64,000 nucleotides of DNA from Priestia iocasae (GCF_016909075.1 NZ_JAFBFC010000003.1:434001-498000); one strand, 5' to 3'. Counted from the stretch's first letter, positions 17,963 to 27,702 are shown. A program made the numbers and translations. The notes: generated by a model from the sequence alone, not told the origin.

Positions 17963-19897
17963 TCACGCAAAAGTTGGAGTAGTTGGTAAGTTGCGTTCAA
18001 TGATATCTGTTACTTCTTTTTGTAACGTATCTTCTGTAAAAATGGTAATGAATCCTTTGTCTCCATGTGAACGAATTAAGCGCCCTATCCCTTGCTTCAA
18101 ACGTAACATCATATATGGCATATCAGCATCCCAAAAAGGATCTGCCACTTGGTTGCGTTTCGCTTCAAATACAGGGTCGTTTGGCGGAAACGGAAGCGAC
18201 CATACAATGACATTTGATAGTGATGGGCCTGGGACATCAAGTCCTTCCCATAGATGAACCGCACATAAAATCGTTTCTTCTTCACGTTGGAATCTAGAAA
18301 CAATTTTACTAATCTCTTGATCGCCTTCAAACAAGAATGTATATTGCTTTAATTCTACCGATGCTTTTTTGAACTGTGTCAGCTCTTCTTTACTATTGAA
18401 TAGTAGCAATGCTCGTCCATTTGTTTTCTCTAACTGTTGCAATGCAAACCCAAATTTATCAGCAAAGGCTGATTCTCCCGATTTTACACGCTTAATTGTT
18501 ACGTTCATTTGCTCATCATAGTCAAATGGAGACTCCACTGAGAAAGATAACGGATTCGACACACCTAAACTATAGGCTAAATAATCGAATGACTTATTAT
18601 CTGATAGTGTCGCAGACGTAAAAATGTATGGAATGTTTTTTGAGAACACTCGTTCTTTCAAAACATCCTTTACAGCCTGTGGCATGATAACAAGTGTTAA
18701 CTGAGCTTCATGTTCTTCTGCCCAATAAATCGCATTGTCATTGTCCATAAATAGACGTAGTGAGTAATCAATTTGATCAAGGTATTCGTCTACAATACGC
18801 AATGTATATTCGTCAACCGTGTATGTTTCACTTTCAAATACAAGTTCATTTCCAATATGATCAAGTAAAGCTAACATCTCTTTCACTTTTGATTGTAGTC
18901 CTTCTGTTCTCGCTACTTCTTTACGATTAGATCCTACAACGTCCGTACTCGCAAAACTTACTTCATCAAAAAACTCCGCATATGTTTTAATCGCACGCTC
19001 AATTTGATAAGCAAACCCTTCACGAACATCGTTTTCAAGGAGACGCGTTAGAAGATTTTCAAGTGTATCTTCTTGAATACGATATGTTAACGCCTTTTGA
19101 GCTGCAAACTCTAATAAATGCCCTTCGTCAAACACCACACAGCTGCTTTCTGGTAAAAATGGCATTTGTCCTTCACGTTTACGTGCCTCATAGGTCCAAA
19201 TATGCTCCATATAAAAATCGTGTGAACAAATAATCAAATCTGATGCTTTACGATAATGATCTCTTGATAGCGTCAACCCACAACGGTGACGCTGATCACA
19301 GGATGAACAGTCCTGGAATGAATCCCAGTTTACAAAACGCCACTCTTCATCTGTTAAATGAGGATACTCTTTACGATCACCATAATGATAAAAAGATTGC
19401 ATTCCTGTTCGATCATGAACAAAAGGTGGCAAAGTATCATAAATACTTTCAATGTTTTCATTATCAGTGCGCATTGTAATGCCATCTAGCTTTTGCAAGC
19501 AGAGGTAATTATCTTGTGATTTTGCTAAACGAACATCAATATTTAAGTTAAGAATACGAGATAGCTTCGCAATATCTCCTTCTTCTTTAACAAGCTGTTC
19601 GATCAGTGTTTCATCCGCACAGGCAATAATAGCCGGTTTTCCAGTGTAACGGGCATAGCAAAGAGCATAAAGTAAATAAACAATAGTTTTCCCCGTTCCT
19701 ACACCCGCTTCAGCAAACATCACTTTTTTTTCTTTAAAAGCGCGTTCAACTTGAAAAGCCATAAAGATTTGCTCATCACGCTCTTCTAATCCAGCTTCTG
19801 GAAGATGATCGTAAAAAACATCTCCAATCCATTCATTTAATTTATCATAAAAATTTTCATCGCGTTCAATTGTAAAAGGTAACCGTTCTCTAATCAT
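17963..19897 (-). CDS. ypvA: DinG-family ATP-dependent helicase (YpvA)
   Basis: A 644-residue XPD/DinG-type superfamily 2 helicase. Walker A is AGVGTGKT near residue 63 and the DEAH-like box reads DEGH near residue 258. Four cysteines (LCLQK and CSSCDQRHRC) fit an iron-sulfur cluster between these motifs. The C-terminal motif QGIGRLIRS is motif VI. No exonuclease domain is attached, unlike the longer DinG of other Firmicutes. It probably unwinds forked DNA or R-loops during repair. The start follows GAAGGAG. Confidence 0.88.
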   Translation of the reverse strand: MIRERLPFTIERDENFYDKLNEWIGDVFYDHLPEAGLEERDEQIFMAFQVERAFKEKKVMFAEAGVGTGKTIVYLLYALCYARYTGKPAIIACADETLIEQLVKEEGDIAKLSRILNLNIDVRLAKSQDNYLCLQKLDGITMRTDNENIESIYDTLPPFVHDRTGMQSFYHYGDRKEYPHLTDEEWRFVNWDSFQDCSSCDQRHRCGLTLSRDHYRKASDLIICSHDFYMEHIWTYEARKREGQMPFLPESSCVVFDEGHLLEFAAQKALTYRIQEDTLENLLTRLLENDVREGFAYQIERAIKTYAEFFDEVSFASTDVVGSNRKEVARTEGLQSKVKEMLALLDHIGNELVFESETYTVDEYTLRIVDEYLDQIDYSLRLFMDNDNAIYWAEEHEAQLTLVIMPQAVKDVLKERVFSKNIPYIFTSATLSDNKSFDYLAYSLGVSNPLSFSVESPFDYDEQMNVTIKRVKSGESAFADKFGFALQQLEKTNGRALLLFNSKEELTQFKKASVELKQYTFLFEGDQEISKIVSRFQREEETILCAVHLWEGLDVPGPSLSNVIVWSLPFPPNDPVFEAKRNQVADPFWDADMPYMMLRLKQGIGRLIRSHGDKGFITIFTEDTLQKEVTDIIERNLPTTPTFA

Positions 19898-20052
19898 GAT
19901 TTAGACTCCTTCAACTATATAAATCGACTTAAACGTTAGCATGAATCATAGTAATCTCATGGTCAGTTTTAAGTACTCGCTTCTTATTCACATATTCAGG
20001 TTCACATGTTAAATTTGACAAATTAACAAATTTTCCTGCTTAATAACAACAT

Positions 20053-20096
20053 TTAAGCGATTGGAAAGTGATGCTTTAGCTTTTCCAATCGCTTAT
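20053..20096. terminator. Hairpin in the gene-free 19898-20366 stretch
   Basis: AAGCGATTGGAAA pairs with TTTTCCAATCGCTT. The stretch holds this hairpin and repeat copy 2; I see no gene in it. It may end transcription from the small gene at 20367-20573. Confidence 0.5.
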
Positions 20097-20258
20097 GTAT
20101 CCTTTATTTTCTTCATTCTACTTTTAACATTACGCAATAATGGTTCATTATTGCCCTAATAAAATCTTTCAAACAAACATTAATTATCAATTATTCAGCA
20201 GGAATTGTCAATATTGTTTTACATCTAGAAGATAAAAGAAAAAAGCATGACGGCATGA

Positions 20259-20315
20259 CACATCCCTTGCCTCTCTATCCAAAGGTGTAAATGGATGTTA
20301 GAGGCAAGGGATGTT
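20259..20315. repeat. Dispersed intergenic hairpin repeat, copy 2
   Basis: ACATCCCTTGCCTCT pairs perfectly over 15 bases with AGAGGCAAGGGATGT. The loop begins CTATCC and ends GATGTTA, as in copy 1 at 1316-1372. It lies just downstream of the small minus-strand gene and could also act as its terminator (a T run follows on the plus strand only). Confidence 0.65.
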
Positions 20316-20366
20316 GTCTTTTTTAATGAAATACTTCTTACTGCTTTTGCTAAAGCCTGCTCGTTT

Positions 20367-20573
20367 TTATAATTCCTCGATATTTGGTGTTGTATATGAA
20401 ATGTACCGTTCATCAATTGATGTAGCAAACGACCACGCTGATTTATATTCTTGTTTCGCTTTTTCAAGTTCTGATAATGTGTTTGTTGCTACATCATTTT
20501 GTTTCTGTAGCAGCTCATAGCTATTCTCTAGTGCGTGATGAATTCTCTCAAAATCAATTTGATTATACGTCAT
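20367..20573 (-). CDS. Small helical hypothetical protein
   Basis: A 68-residue soluble protein, acidic and helix-rich (FERIHHALENSYELLQKQND), with no membrane segment or metal motif. ATG 20573 follows TAGGAGGG, a strong site. I do not recognise the family. It lies between ypsC and ypvA, both of which read in the same direction. Confidence 0.6.
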   Translation of the reverse strand: MTYNQIDFERIHHALENSYELLQKQNDVATNTLSELEKAKQEYKSAWSFATSIDERYISYTTPNIEEL

Positions 20574-20667
20574 GCATACGCCCTCCTACTCAGGCAAATG
20601 AATTTATGAAATACTATTACTATATACAAATGCTCAAAGAGTTATACCTTTAAAGAACAGAGACAAA

Positions 20668-20704
20668 CTTAAAAGCGTGATGCCGATTGCACCACGCTTT
20701 TCAT
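20668..20704 (-). terminator. Terminator of ypsC
   Basis: AAAAGCGTG pairs with the CACGCTTTT side around a 13-base loop, next to the ypsC stop. Confidence 0.7.
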
Positions 20705-20712
20705 ACGATCTA

Positions 20713-21858
20713 CTATTGATTGTTTCTTGGCGGACGTTTCCCCCAATATTGATAGTAATCTGTTTCAATAAATCCATTAAACAGCTTTCGCTTTTTTGTT
20801 GCTTGTTTGCCATAAAATTGCTCAAAGCCTTTATGAGACGTTAGCATGTAAATTGACCATGTATCTAACTCAGAAAATGCTTGTCCCATTTCTGCATACA
20901 TCTTTTCAACCGATGGGCGATCACTTAGACGCTCCCCATATGGAGGATTTCCGATGATCACACCATATTCTTTCCTCGTTGTAAAATCACGCACTTGCAT
21001 TTGTTTAAACGTCACTAAATCACCAAGTCCTGCTTCAAATGCGTTTTCCTGAGCCATTTTCACCATACGATGATCAATATCAAACCCAGTAATATCAAGC
21101 TCTTGGTCATAATTTGCAACATCTTCGGCTTCTTCTCTCGCTTTATCCCAAACATCAGCAGACATCCAAGGCCATTGCTCTGAAATAAAATCACGATTAA
21201 ATCCTGGAGCGATGTTTTGACCAATTAGAGCTGCTTCAATTGGAATGGTTCCAGATCCACAGAAAGGATCAACAAATGGCTTGTTAGGTGTCCATGATGT
21301 TAACATAACAAGAGCTGCTGCTAATGTCTCTTTAAGAGGTGCTTCCCCTTGATCTACACGGTAACCTCGTTTATGCAAACCAACTCCACTTGTATCAATC
21401 GTTAATGTAGCAATATCTTTTAACAGCGCAACCTCAATTTTAAAGACAGGTCCTGTTTCCTCTAACCAGCCTGTCGTTTTTTTATAATGACTCTTCACAC
21501 TATCTACAATCGCTTTTTTCACAATACTTTGGCAATCTGATACACTAAATAATTTTGATTTCACCGATTTACCACTGACCGGAGATTGTGCATCAACTGG
21601 TAAATAATCTCCCCAATTAAGGGCTTTCGTCTTTTCAAAAAGCTCATCAAACGTCGTTGCTTTAAACTGACCAACTTGTATTTTAATACGGTCAGCAGTA
21701 CGAAGCCATAAGTTACAACGAGCGATAGCAAGCTCGTCTCCTTCAAATATCACTTTTCCATTATCTACTTCACATTCATATCCTAATGCACGTACTTCTT
21801 TTGCAACGAGTGCTTCAATTCCCATTGCAGCTGTCGCAATAATTTTATACTTACCCAT
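20713..21858 (-). CDS. ypsC: THUMP-domain 23S rRNA m2G methyltransferase (YpsC, RlmL N-half family)
   Basis: A 381-residue protein with an N-terminal ferredoxin-like/THUMP region (residues about 1-160) and a C-terminal Rossmann methyltransferase. The SAM site includes DPFCGSGTIPIEAAL, ITGFDID and the catalytic NPPYGERL, typical of guanine-N2 methyltransferases. The family corresponds to the RlmL half of E. coli RlmKL and is expected to modify 23S rRNA. No RlmK half is fused. A ribosome site is not obvious, but the start agrees with the family. Confidence 0.9.
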   Translation of the reverse strand: MGKYKIIATAAMGIEALVAKEVRALGYECEVDNGKVIFEGDELAIARCNLWLRTADRIKIQVGQFKATTFDELFEKTKALNWGDYLPVDAQSPVSGKSVKSKLFSVSDCQSIVKKAIVDSVKSHYKKTTGWLEETGPVFKIEVALLKDIATLTIDTSGVGLHKRGYRVDQGEAPLKETLAAALVMLTSWTPNKPFVDPFCGSGTIPIEAALIGQNIAPGFNRDFISEQWPWMSADVWDKAREEAEDVANYDQELDITGFDIDHRMVKMAQENAFEAGLGDLVTFKQMQVRDFTTRKEYGVIIGNPPYGERLSDRPSVEKMYAEMGQAFSELDTWSIYMLTSHKGFEQFYGKQATKKRKLFNGFIETDYYQYWGKRPPRNNQ

Positions 21859-21941
21859 GTTTTAACCTCATTTAATTTCAATTTAGATGTATCTGTAAAG
21901 TACCACATCTCTATGTACATTTCAAACAATCTTGCAAAATT

Positions 21942-21988
21942 AAGAGGGTGTCTCTAAAGGTAAAAGCGTTCCTTTAGAGACACCCTCA
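21942..21988 (-). terminator. Terminator of the oligo-1,6-glucosidase gene
   Basis: GAGGGTGTCTCTAAAGG pairs perfectly over 17 bases with CCTTTAGAGACACCCTC. The 21859-22142 gap otherwise shows nothing I can name. Confidence 0.7.
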
Positions 21989-22142
21989 TGCAACTTAAAC
22001 CACCATCCAAACTCAATAACATCACTAAGTTCGGTTCATAATTCCGTGTGCATCAAACAAATTTTTTCACTTTCCAAACCGTTCTCTTCTCATTTTTATC
22101 GCGCACAAAATAATTTTTCAAATATGCGCAACCGTTTGCTCA

Positions 22143-23816
22143 TTATTCACTTGTTAATAAATAAACGCGTGTTTCATAAGGCTTTAACGTAAATGCATGA
22201 GCAGACTCAACGCTATCTAATGGATAGTTATTCGCTAAAACTTTTTGGCTTGTAAATGCGATATCTTCCGGAAGCTCAAATGCTTCTTCCTGACGAGACA
22301 TGTTACATACAACGACTACTTTCTCATTGCCAAGTGTTCGCGTATACGCATAGATTTTTTCATGATCAGGTAGAATTAAATCGTACGTGCCATATACAAG
22401 AACTTCATGTTCTTTACGAAGGCGAACAAGGTTTTTATAGAAGCTTAAAATTGAGAATTCATTGTTTATTTGGGATTCTACGTTAATTTCTTTATAATTC
22501 GGATTTATTCCCATCCAAGGTGTTCCAGTTGAAAATCCTGCATTTTCTTCTGTATTCCATTGCATTGGTGTACGTGAGTTATCACGACCTGTTTCCCAAA
22601 TTACCGGCATAATTTCTTCGTGCGAACGACCTTTTTCACGTTGAATACGATAGTAGTTAATCATCCCTACATCGTTATATTCTTCAATTGAATCAAATTT
22701 CACATTTGTCATACCAATTTCTTGACCTTGGTAAATAAATGGTGTTCCCTGCATTAAGAAGTACAATGTTGCTAAACATTTTGCGCTTTCTTCACGGTAT
22801 TCTGGATCACCAAATTTATTAATCGAACGAATATGGTCATGATTTTCTAAGTATAAAGCATTCCAACCATTTATTTTCTCTAACCCTTTTTGCCAATTCG
22901 TTAAAATGGTTTTCATTTCTTTTAAGTCAAGTGGACTTGATTGACCTTTGTCCCATAAACTCATATGCTCAAATTGGAAAATCATATTGAACTTTCCATT
23001 TTCAGCTCCAACCCACTCGTCAGCGCCGTCCCACTTTACTCCGTTTGCTTCACCGACTGTCATAATGTCGTATTTTTCAAACGTATTAGCTTTTAGCTCT
23101 TGTAAATGCTCTTGAATACCTTCTCGATTCATATGTCCTTCAAAAGATGGTACATAGTCTAATCCTTCTGGATTTGGTAGATCAGGGAATCCTGGCACTT
23201 TCTTAATATGAGAAATTGCATCAACACGGAATCCATCAATTCCTTTGTCTAGCCACCAATTTACCATATTATATAACTCTTCTCGTACTTTTGGATTTTC
23301 CCAGTTTAAATCAGGTTGTTTACGAGAGAACACATGTAAATAATATTCTTTCGTTTCTTCATCAAGCTCCCATGCTGATCCACTGAAAATAGACTCCCAG
23401 TTATTTGGTTCTTGTCCATCTTTACCTTCATGCCAAATGTAATAATCACGGTATGGATTCTCTTTAGATGAACGTGATTCAATAAACCAAGGATGCTCAT
23501 CTGATGTATGATTAATGACTAAATCCATAATCAATTTCATACCTCGAGCATGCACTTCTTCTAATAGTTGATCAAAATCGTCCATTGTACCAAAATCATT
23601 CATAATATCTTGATAATCACTAATATCGTAACCGTTATCATCGTTTGGCGATTGATAAATTGGGCAAATCCAGATAACGTCGATTCCAAGATCTTTTAAA
23701 TAATCTAATTTTGAAATAACACCTTGAATGTCACCAATACCGTCTCCATTTGAATCCATAAAGCTACGTGGATATATTTGATAAGCGACTGCTTCTTTCC
23801 ACCATTTCTTTTCCAT
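22143..23816 (-). CDS. Oligo-1,6-glucosidase / alpha-glucosidase (GH13)
   Basis: A 557-residue cytoplasmic GH13 enzyme. Conserved regions: DLVINHTSDEHPW, GFRVDAISHI (nucleophile Asp), the acid Glu in IMTVGEANGV and LENHDHIRS. The short C-terminal beta domain ends in YETRVYLL. It would hydrolyse alpha-1,6 and alpha-1,4 bonds in isomaltose and panose-type oligosaccharides. The start at ATG 23816 follows GAGGGG. A cre-like site lies 31 bases upstream. No transporter or regulator is beside it; it sits alone between ypsC and rnpB. Confidence 0.9.
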   Translation of the reverse strand: MEKKWWKEAVAYQIYPRSFMDSNGDGIGDIQGVISKLDYLKDLGIDVIWICPIYQSPNDDNGYDISDYQDIMNDFGTMDDFDQLLEEVHARGMKLIMDLVINHTSDEHPWFIESRSSKENPYRDYYIWHEGKDGQEPNNWESIFSGSAWELDEETKEYYLHVFSRKQPDLNWENPKVREELYNMVNWWLDKGIDGFRVDAISHIKKVPGFPDLPNPEGLDYVPSFEGHMNREGIQEHLQELKANTFEKYDIMTVGEANGVKWDGADEWVGAENGKFNMIFQFEHMSLWDKGQSSPLDLKEMKTILTNWQKGLEKINGWNALYLENHDHIRSINKFGDPEYREESAKCLATLYFLMQGTPFIYQGQEIGMTNVKFDSIEEYNDVGMINYYRIQREKGRSHEEIMPVIWETGRDNSRTPMQWNTEENAGFSTGTPWMGINPNYKEINVESQINNEFSILSFYKNLVRLRKEHEVLVYGTYDLILPDHEKIYAYTRTLGNEKVVVVCNMSRQEEAFELPEDIAFTSQKVLANNYPLDSVESAHAFTLKPYETRVYLLTSE

Positions 23817-23846
23817 TATGTTCAACCCCTCACAAAACTACGTCGA

Positions 23847-23860
23847 AGTAAGCGCTAGCA
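23847..23860 (-). promoter_or_regulatory. Candidate CcpA site (cre) upstream of the glucosidase
   Basis: The minus strand reads TGCTAGCGCTTACT, matching 12 of 14 positions of the cre pattern TGWAARCGYTWNCW. Carbon catabolite repression would fit a carbohydrate-degrading enzyme. Confidence 0.45.
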
Positions 23861-23940
23861 AAAAATCTAACACTAATCCATATTGTATAATGAAAACGTA
23901 TAAAAAAACAGATATTTCTCTAAAAAATCTTTTAACCACT

Positions 23941-23971
23941 AAAAAACTCTCCATTTAAAATGGAGAGTTTG
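23941..23971 (-). terminator. Terminator of rnpB
   Basis: AAACTCTCCATTT pairs with AAATGGAGAGTTT, followed by TTTTTT on the minus strand, about 55 bases after the RNA's 3' end. Confidence 0.8.
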
Positions 23972-24023
23972 CTTGAGTTCATTATCATTAAGTATATATT
24001 TTATTTACATAAAATTGTCGAGT

Positions 24024-24437
24024 GCTTATCAATAGCGTTCTGTAAGCCATGTTTTGTCCCTTCGTACTTCAATCGGCTAGCAGCCTCGTACTCCGGTGGC
24101 AACCATCTATCTACAAGTTGATAGTCAACTTGTCCTTCCCTCCGTTCAATTCCTTCAGGAAGATGCCCCTACCATTATTTGGGTTTCTCGCTCGAGGGGT
24201 TTACCTCGTTCCACTCTCATCATTTCTAATGAGACTACGTCACTGTGGCACTTTCAGAGTATTAGAACCATATCCGAAGACTTAGGTCCGTTCCCCGCCG
24301 TTAGCCTAGTTACCTAGACTACCCTAGCTTATGACTTCGCTAGGCACGAACACTACAGACATCGCAGTCTGTGCGAGCATGGACTTTCCTCTACATCCTC
24401 AAGTGATGCAGCGGTTACCCAAACGCTATTGATGACG
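24024..24437 (-). ncRNA. rnpB: RNase P RNA, Bacillus (B) type
   Basis: The minus strand matches the catalytic RNA of RNase P, which matures tRNA 5' ends. Conserved blocks appear in order: GAGGAAAGTCCATGCTCGCAC-like segment, GTGTTCGTGCCTAGCGAAGT, GAAAGTGCCACAGTGACG, GTAAACCCCTCGAGCG and ACAAAACATGGCTTACAGAA. The ends pair as P1 (AACGCTATTGAT/ATCAATAGCGTT). Ends are approximate by a few bases. As in B. subtilis it lies between gpsB and ypsC. Confidence 0.95.
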
Positions 24438-24446
24438 ACAAATACT

Positions 24447-24475
24447 AGTATAATAAAAACAGGAGCTGAATGCAA
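24447..24475 (-). promoter_or_regulatory. Sigma-A promoter of rnpB
   Basis: TTGCAT at -35, a 17-base spacer and TATACT at -10 on the minus strand place the start near 24440. The -35 lies inside a short GGAG/CTCC hairpin just past the gpsB stop. Confidence 0.65.
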
Positions 24476-24494
24476 CTCCTATTTTTGCCATACG

Positions 24495-24809
24495 TTATTC
24501 GTATAATTTGCTACCAAATACATGCTTTTCCAAGTTCGATAAGCGCTTTAGAATATCAAAGTTTGTTGTTCCACTTGCTTGATTTTGATTATACGTTTGC
24601 TGCTGACGCTTTGATGAATCTTCAAGCTGTTTTTTCAAACGCATATTTTCTGCTTGAAGATTGCCAATTTCTTCGTGGAATGCTTCATAATCTTTAATAA
24701 TAGAATCTAAAAACTTATCTACCTCTTCTTGATTGTAGCCTCTCATACTTGATTTAAAATCTTTTTCTAAAATTTCTTTTGCTGTTAAGCGAATTTTATC
24801 CGATAACAT
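24495..24809 (-). CDS. gpsB: Cell division regulator GpsB
   Basis: A 104-residue DivIVA-like coiled-coil protein. The N-terminal lipid/PBP-binding domain contains [28 protein letters not shown], then the coiled coil and a short C-terminal hexamerising helix ([17 protein letters not shown]). GpsB moves PBP1 between division and elongation sites; ponA lies at the far end of this window. ATG 24809 with GAGGTGAGG upstream is chosen over a GTG three codons earlier. Confidence 0.95.
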   Translation of the reverse strand: MLSDKIRLTAKEILEKDFKSSMRGYNQEEVDKFLDSIIKDYEAFHEEIGNLQAENMRLKKQLEDSSKRQQQTYNQNQASGTTNFDILKRLSNLEKHVFGSKLYE

Positions 24810-24915
24810 GTCCCTCACCTCAATACGCTTGCCCTATTCATTATTACTTTATATTTTTTCAAAAATAGGATGAATTGTCAATTTTTCTTTTTAATGTTCG
24901 TTCGACAAATTCCCA

Positions 24916-25470
24916 TTAATAAGATGAATGTTGTTCATCTTCTACAATATCTTGTAGGTCATATGATGTAACCGTGTAGATTTGATAATCTGTTCGATCT
25001 TTTTTTTGCTGTGCTGCCTCGAACATATATTGTGGGCTTCCTTCATGCTCTTCATCATATATGATAAGCAATCCGTCACTTTTTGCAACTATAAATTGAT
25101 TTTTCACCCGAAATTGAGCTGGATTTTCATATTTTTTCTTTGTAATACTATCAACAAAATCAGCTTGACTAATAATAAATTCATACCATTCTTGGTTTGT
25201 TTCATTCCACTTTTCTTCTTGCTCTAGAAAAGGAGTTAACACTGCCAATTTCAAATCAGGATATTCAAGTTGCAAATCAAGCACGACTTCTGCCGCCCAT
25301 AATTCTACACCTAGCTGTCCACTTATTATTACCCATTCTAGACCTTCTTCAATCAACGGTTGTAATCTTTTATGTATCGCCTTTTTAATGTATGTAATTC
25401 CTACATGCTTTTGGTCAAAAATCCCAAGTTCATAAGGCTTATAACCAGTAATTGCTAGCACTTTTACCAT
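24916..25470 (-). CDS. ypsA: YpsA, SLOG-superfamily protein (DUF1273)
   Basis: A 184-residue Rossmann-like protein of the DUF1273/YspA group in the SLOG superfamily. Visible features are [10 protein letters not shown] at the N-terminus, the nucleotide-site segment [17 protein letters not shown] and [21 protein letters not shown]. YpsA affects cell division in Firmicutes, possibly by sensing a nucleotide derivative. It sits beside gpsB, as in B. subtilis. AAGGAG precedes the start. Confidence 0.92.
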   Translation of the reverse strand: MVKVLAITGYKPYELGIFDQKHVGITYIKKAIHKRLQPLIEEGLEWVIISGQLGVELWAAEVVLDLQLEYPDLKLAVLTPFLEQEEKWNETNQEWYEFIISQADFVDSITKKKYENPAQFRVKNQFIVAKSDGLLIIYDEEHEGSPQYMFEAAQQKKDRTDYQIYTVTSYDLQDIVEDEQHSSY

Positions 25471-25531
25471 GCTCCCAACTCCTTATAAAAAGATAATAGG
25501 AACTGATATTTATCAGTTCCTATTAGGGCTA

Positions 25532-25999
25532 TTATCTACAATATCCTTTTCCTGGATACCCACCTGGCATTTGTTGTGCACCTGCTACTTGACCTGGAAA
25601 CGGAGCATTAGCACCAGGCATCATTCCTGGCATTTGCTGTGCGCCTGCTACTTGACCTGGCATACCTCCTGGCATCATACCCGGCATCATTCCTGGCATT
25701 TGCTGCGCGCCTGCTACTTGACCTGGCATACCTCCAGGCATCATACCCGGCATCATTCCTGGCATTTGTTGTGCACCTGCTACTTGACCTGGACCACCAA
25801 TAAATTGTTGGCTTGTTTCTTCGTTAACAGTAGACTGTGTTTGTGGGAAATAGTGTACATGTTTAAAGTTTGTTTGATTTACAAAAGTTGTGTGTGATGG
25901 ATGAATATGTGGTACCACCACATCTTGAGCACTAAATTGTGTATTACATTTAGTTGGATGAACAATTGGTGGACAACATTTTGTTGGTCTGCAATACAT
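25532..25999 (-). CDS. cotD: Spore coat protein CotD with MPG-rich repeat tail
   Basis: A 155-residue inner coat protein. Residues 1-70 match CotD: Cys/His-rich start [18 protein letters not shown], then [14 protein letters not shown] and KHVHYFP. The C-terminal half is a tandem repeat built on [19 protein letters not shown], three full units and one partial, absent from the B. subtilis protein. The 66-base DNA units are nearly identical, so copy number may vary. ATG 25999 lies 7 bases after AGGAG. Expression in the mother cell is inferred from the family. Confidence 0.88.
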   Translation of the reverse strand: MYCRPTKCCPPIVHPTKCNTQFSAQDVVVPHIHPSHTTFVNQTNFKHVHYFPQTQSTVNEETSQQFIGGPGQVAGAQQMPGMMPGMMPGGMPGQVAGAQQMPGMMPGMMPGGMPGQVAGAQQMPGMMPGANAPFPGQVAGAQQMPGGYPGKGYCR

Positions 26000-26099
26000 A
26001 TGCATTCTCCTTTTCATATAGTTAGTTATTACACTAATACAATATGTAAGGAGATGTGTACATGTACTGATTCAAATACCTATTTTTACGAGTACGTGT

Positions 26100-26195
26100 T
26101 CACATAAATGTGTAGTACGTGTTTTTAATGCTACTTAATACAATAACTGTTAAGCAAATTACTGCGAAAAATGAAAATAAAATGACATTTTTCAT
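26100..26195 (-). CDS. Candidate small membrane peptide (31 aa)
   Basis: A 31-residue peptide starting MKNVILFSFFAVICLTVIVL, with one transmembrane helix and an aromatic tail. GGAGAGAG is spaced 6 bases before ATG 26195, much better than any upstream start in this longer open frame. It lies between mrfB and cotD. No homologue is recognised. Confidence 0.45.
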   Translation of the reverse strand: MKNVILFSFFAVICLTVIVLSSIKNTYYTFM

Positions 26196-26433
26196 ACGGC
26201 TCTCTCTCCACTTCACCATTTTTACTTTTCGCTCATCCGGTTTTGCATATTCTACATGCTCGCTCACTATGACCATGTAAAAAAATACGCTTTCATCCCT
26301 TGATTGAGTTTTTGTCATTACAGTGAAATATTGTATCAATGACTGAAAAATAGAACAATAAAAAAATGAAGAAAAAAGAGAAATTTAATAATTGGTAATA
26401 TTCCGTCATAATTGTCACAGGAAAATAGGTCTA

Positions 26434-27702
26434 TTATTTGTTGTTTTTCTTATTTTCTAACCGCTTGATTCGCTTTTCAAACGCTACTTTTTCTTTCTCA
26501 TTATAAACTTTTACTAATTGATTTTTTTCTTTCCACCATTGATATGCTTGTTTTGTATACTGAAGTGCTTTGTCAAATTGCTTATAGCGATGTTCATATG
26601 CTTTCGCTAATTCAATCGCTGCTTCTCTCTTGATCTTTTCACGACCAACTTTATAGACAACTCCCCATTGTTCAATCGCTTTTTCCCATTGTTGACCACG
26701 CTTATATTGTAGAGCAAGTGCCATCTTTGCTTTATCATGCTCTTCTTGTTCTTTTATGGAAACATCCTCATATAGAGGAAGTGCGACTTTCTTTTCACCA
26801 AGTTGATCGTACCACCGTGCCACTTCATATGTTTCTTTTATACTAAGTGAGGCACCTTGTAGAAGCTGGTTTGAAAGATGAATATACAATGTAATCAATG
26901 ATAAAATATCATGTTCGTTATGCTTCATCACTTCAAACACACCTTGTGGATCTTTCCGCTCAACGTAATCAAAATAAATCATTGGCGCTAAATATCCAGG
27001 AATATCACCTTGTCGTTTTATCTCTAAAACCTCTTCTTCAACCTTCGTTAATTTGACAGAATCTAATTTATGCTTCCATAGTCTTCTCGCTGGATGCAGA
27101 AGGTCAAAGTGCTCTAATCGTGGTAACGGAGGTAACTCGTTTCGTAATAATGTATGTCGTGTCTTTACTTGAGGCCAGTCAAACGACTTACCGTTATAAA
27201 CAATTGATGTTGTAAACTGATTAATATCTCTTAAAAAGAAATAATACAGCGCTGTTTCCGCACTTGGTGAAGGCAAAAAGTATTGCTTCACTTTTACTTC
27301 ATCACCTAAAATATGCGCATATCCTAATAAAAAAATGGTTGTGCCTGTTCCGCCGCTTAAACCCGTTGTTTCTGTATCAAAAAAGAAAAGCTCTGATACT
27401 TGTTTTTGCTTTAAAGACAAAGGATGCTGTACGTCCACTTGTGACCAAACGTTTGCCACTATATTTAAATGCGCAAATGGGTATAGACCATGATGCTGTG
27501 ATAATGGGTAAGTGATTTCTCGAATAAAGATATATTCGCCTTGAAAAAAGAATGGCTTTGCACCAAATTCAAGCCATTTCTCAACAAATGGAATATCTGA
27601 AGAAGACGGCTCAATAATTGTCTCTTCTTTTTTTTCTTGTTTATCTACGTCTTCACGTACTATATGTTTGCGTAACTGCTTTAATTTATTTTTCATCGCC
27701 AT
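26434..27702 (-). CDS. mrfB: Mitomycin repair exonuclease MrfB (YprB)
   Basis: A 422-residue protein with an RNase H-like DEDD exonuclease domain in the middle: FFFDTETTGLSGGTGTT (first Asp-x-Glu), IVYNGKSFDWP and HNEHDILSLI, providing the metal ligands. The C-terminal third is a TPR-like helical region. In B. subtilis MrfB acts with helicase MrfA in a UvrA-independent excision pathway for mitomycin C adducts. It overlaps the mrfA 3' end by 17 bases, so they are coupled. Confidence 0.9.
   Translation of the reverse strand: MAMKNKLKQLRKHIVREDVDKQEKKEETIIEPSSSDIPFVEKWLEFGAKPFFFQGEYIFIREITYPLSQHHGLYPFAHLNIVANVWSQVDVQHPLSLKQKQVSELFFFDTETTGLSGGTGTTIFLLGYAHILGDEVKVKQYFLPSPSAETALYYFFLRDINQFTTSIVYNGKSFDWPQVKTRHTLLRNELPPLPRLEHFDLLHPARRLWKHKLDSVKLTKVEEEVLEIKRQGDIPGYLAPMIYFDYVERKDPQGVFEVMKHNEHDILSLITLYIHLSNQLLQGASLSIKETYEVARWYDQLGEKKVALPLYEDVSIKEQEEHDKAKMALALQYKRGQQWEKAIEQWGVVYKVGREKIKREAAIELAKAYEHRYKQFDKALQYTKQAYQWWKEKNQLVKVYNEKEKVAFEKRIKRLENKKNNK

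Noticed and set aside
20225-20467. 80-codon minus-strand frame between ypsC and ypvA
   Set aside because: It crosses repeat copy 2 and overlaps the better supported 68-codon gene in another frame.
25565-25800. Possible CRISPR or satellite array at cotD
   Set aside because: Near-identical 66-base units are in frame and encode the MPG-rich tail of CotD.
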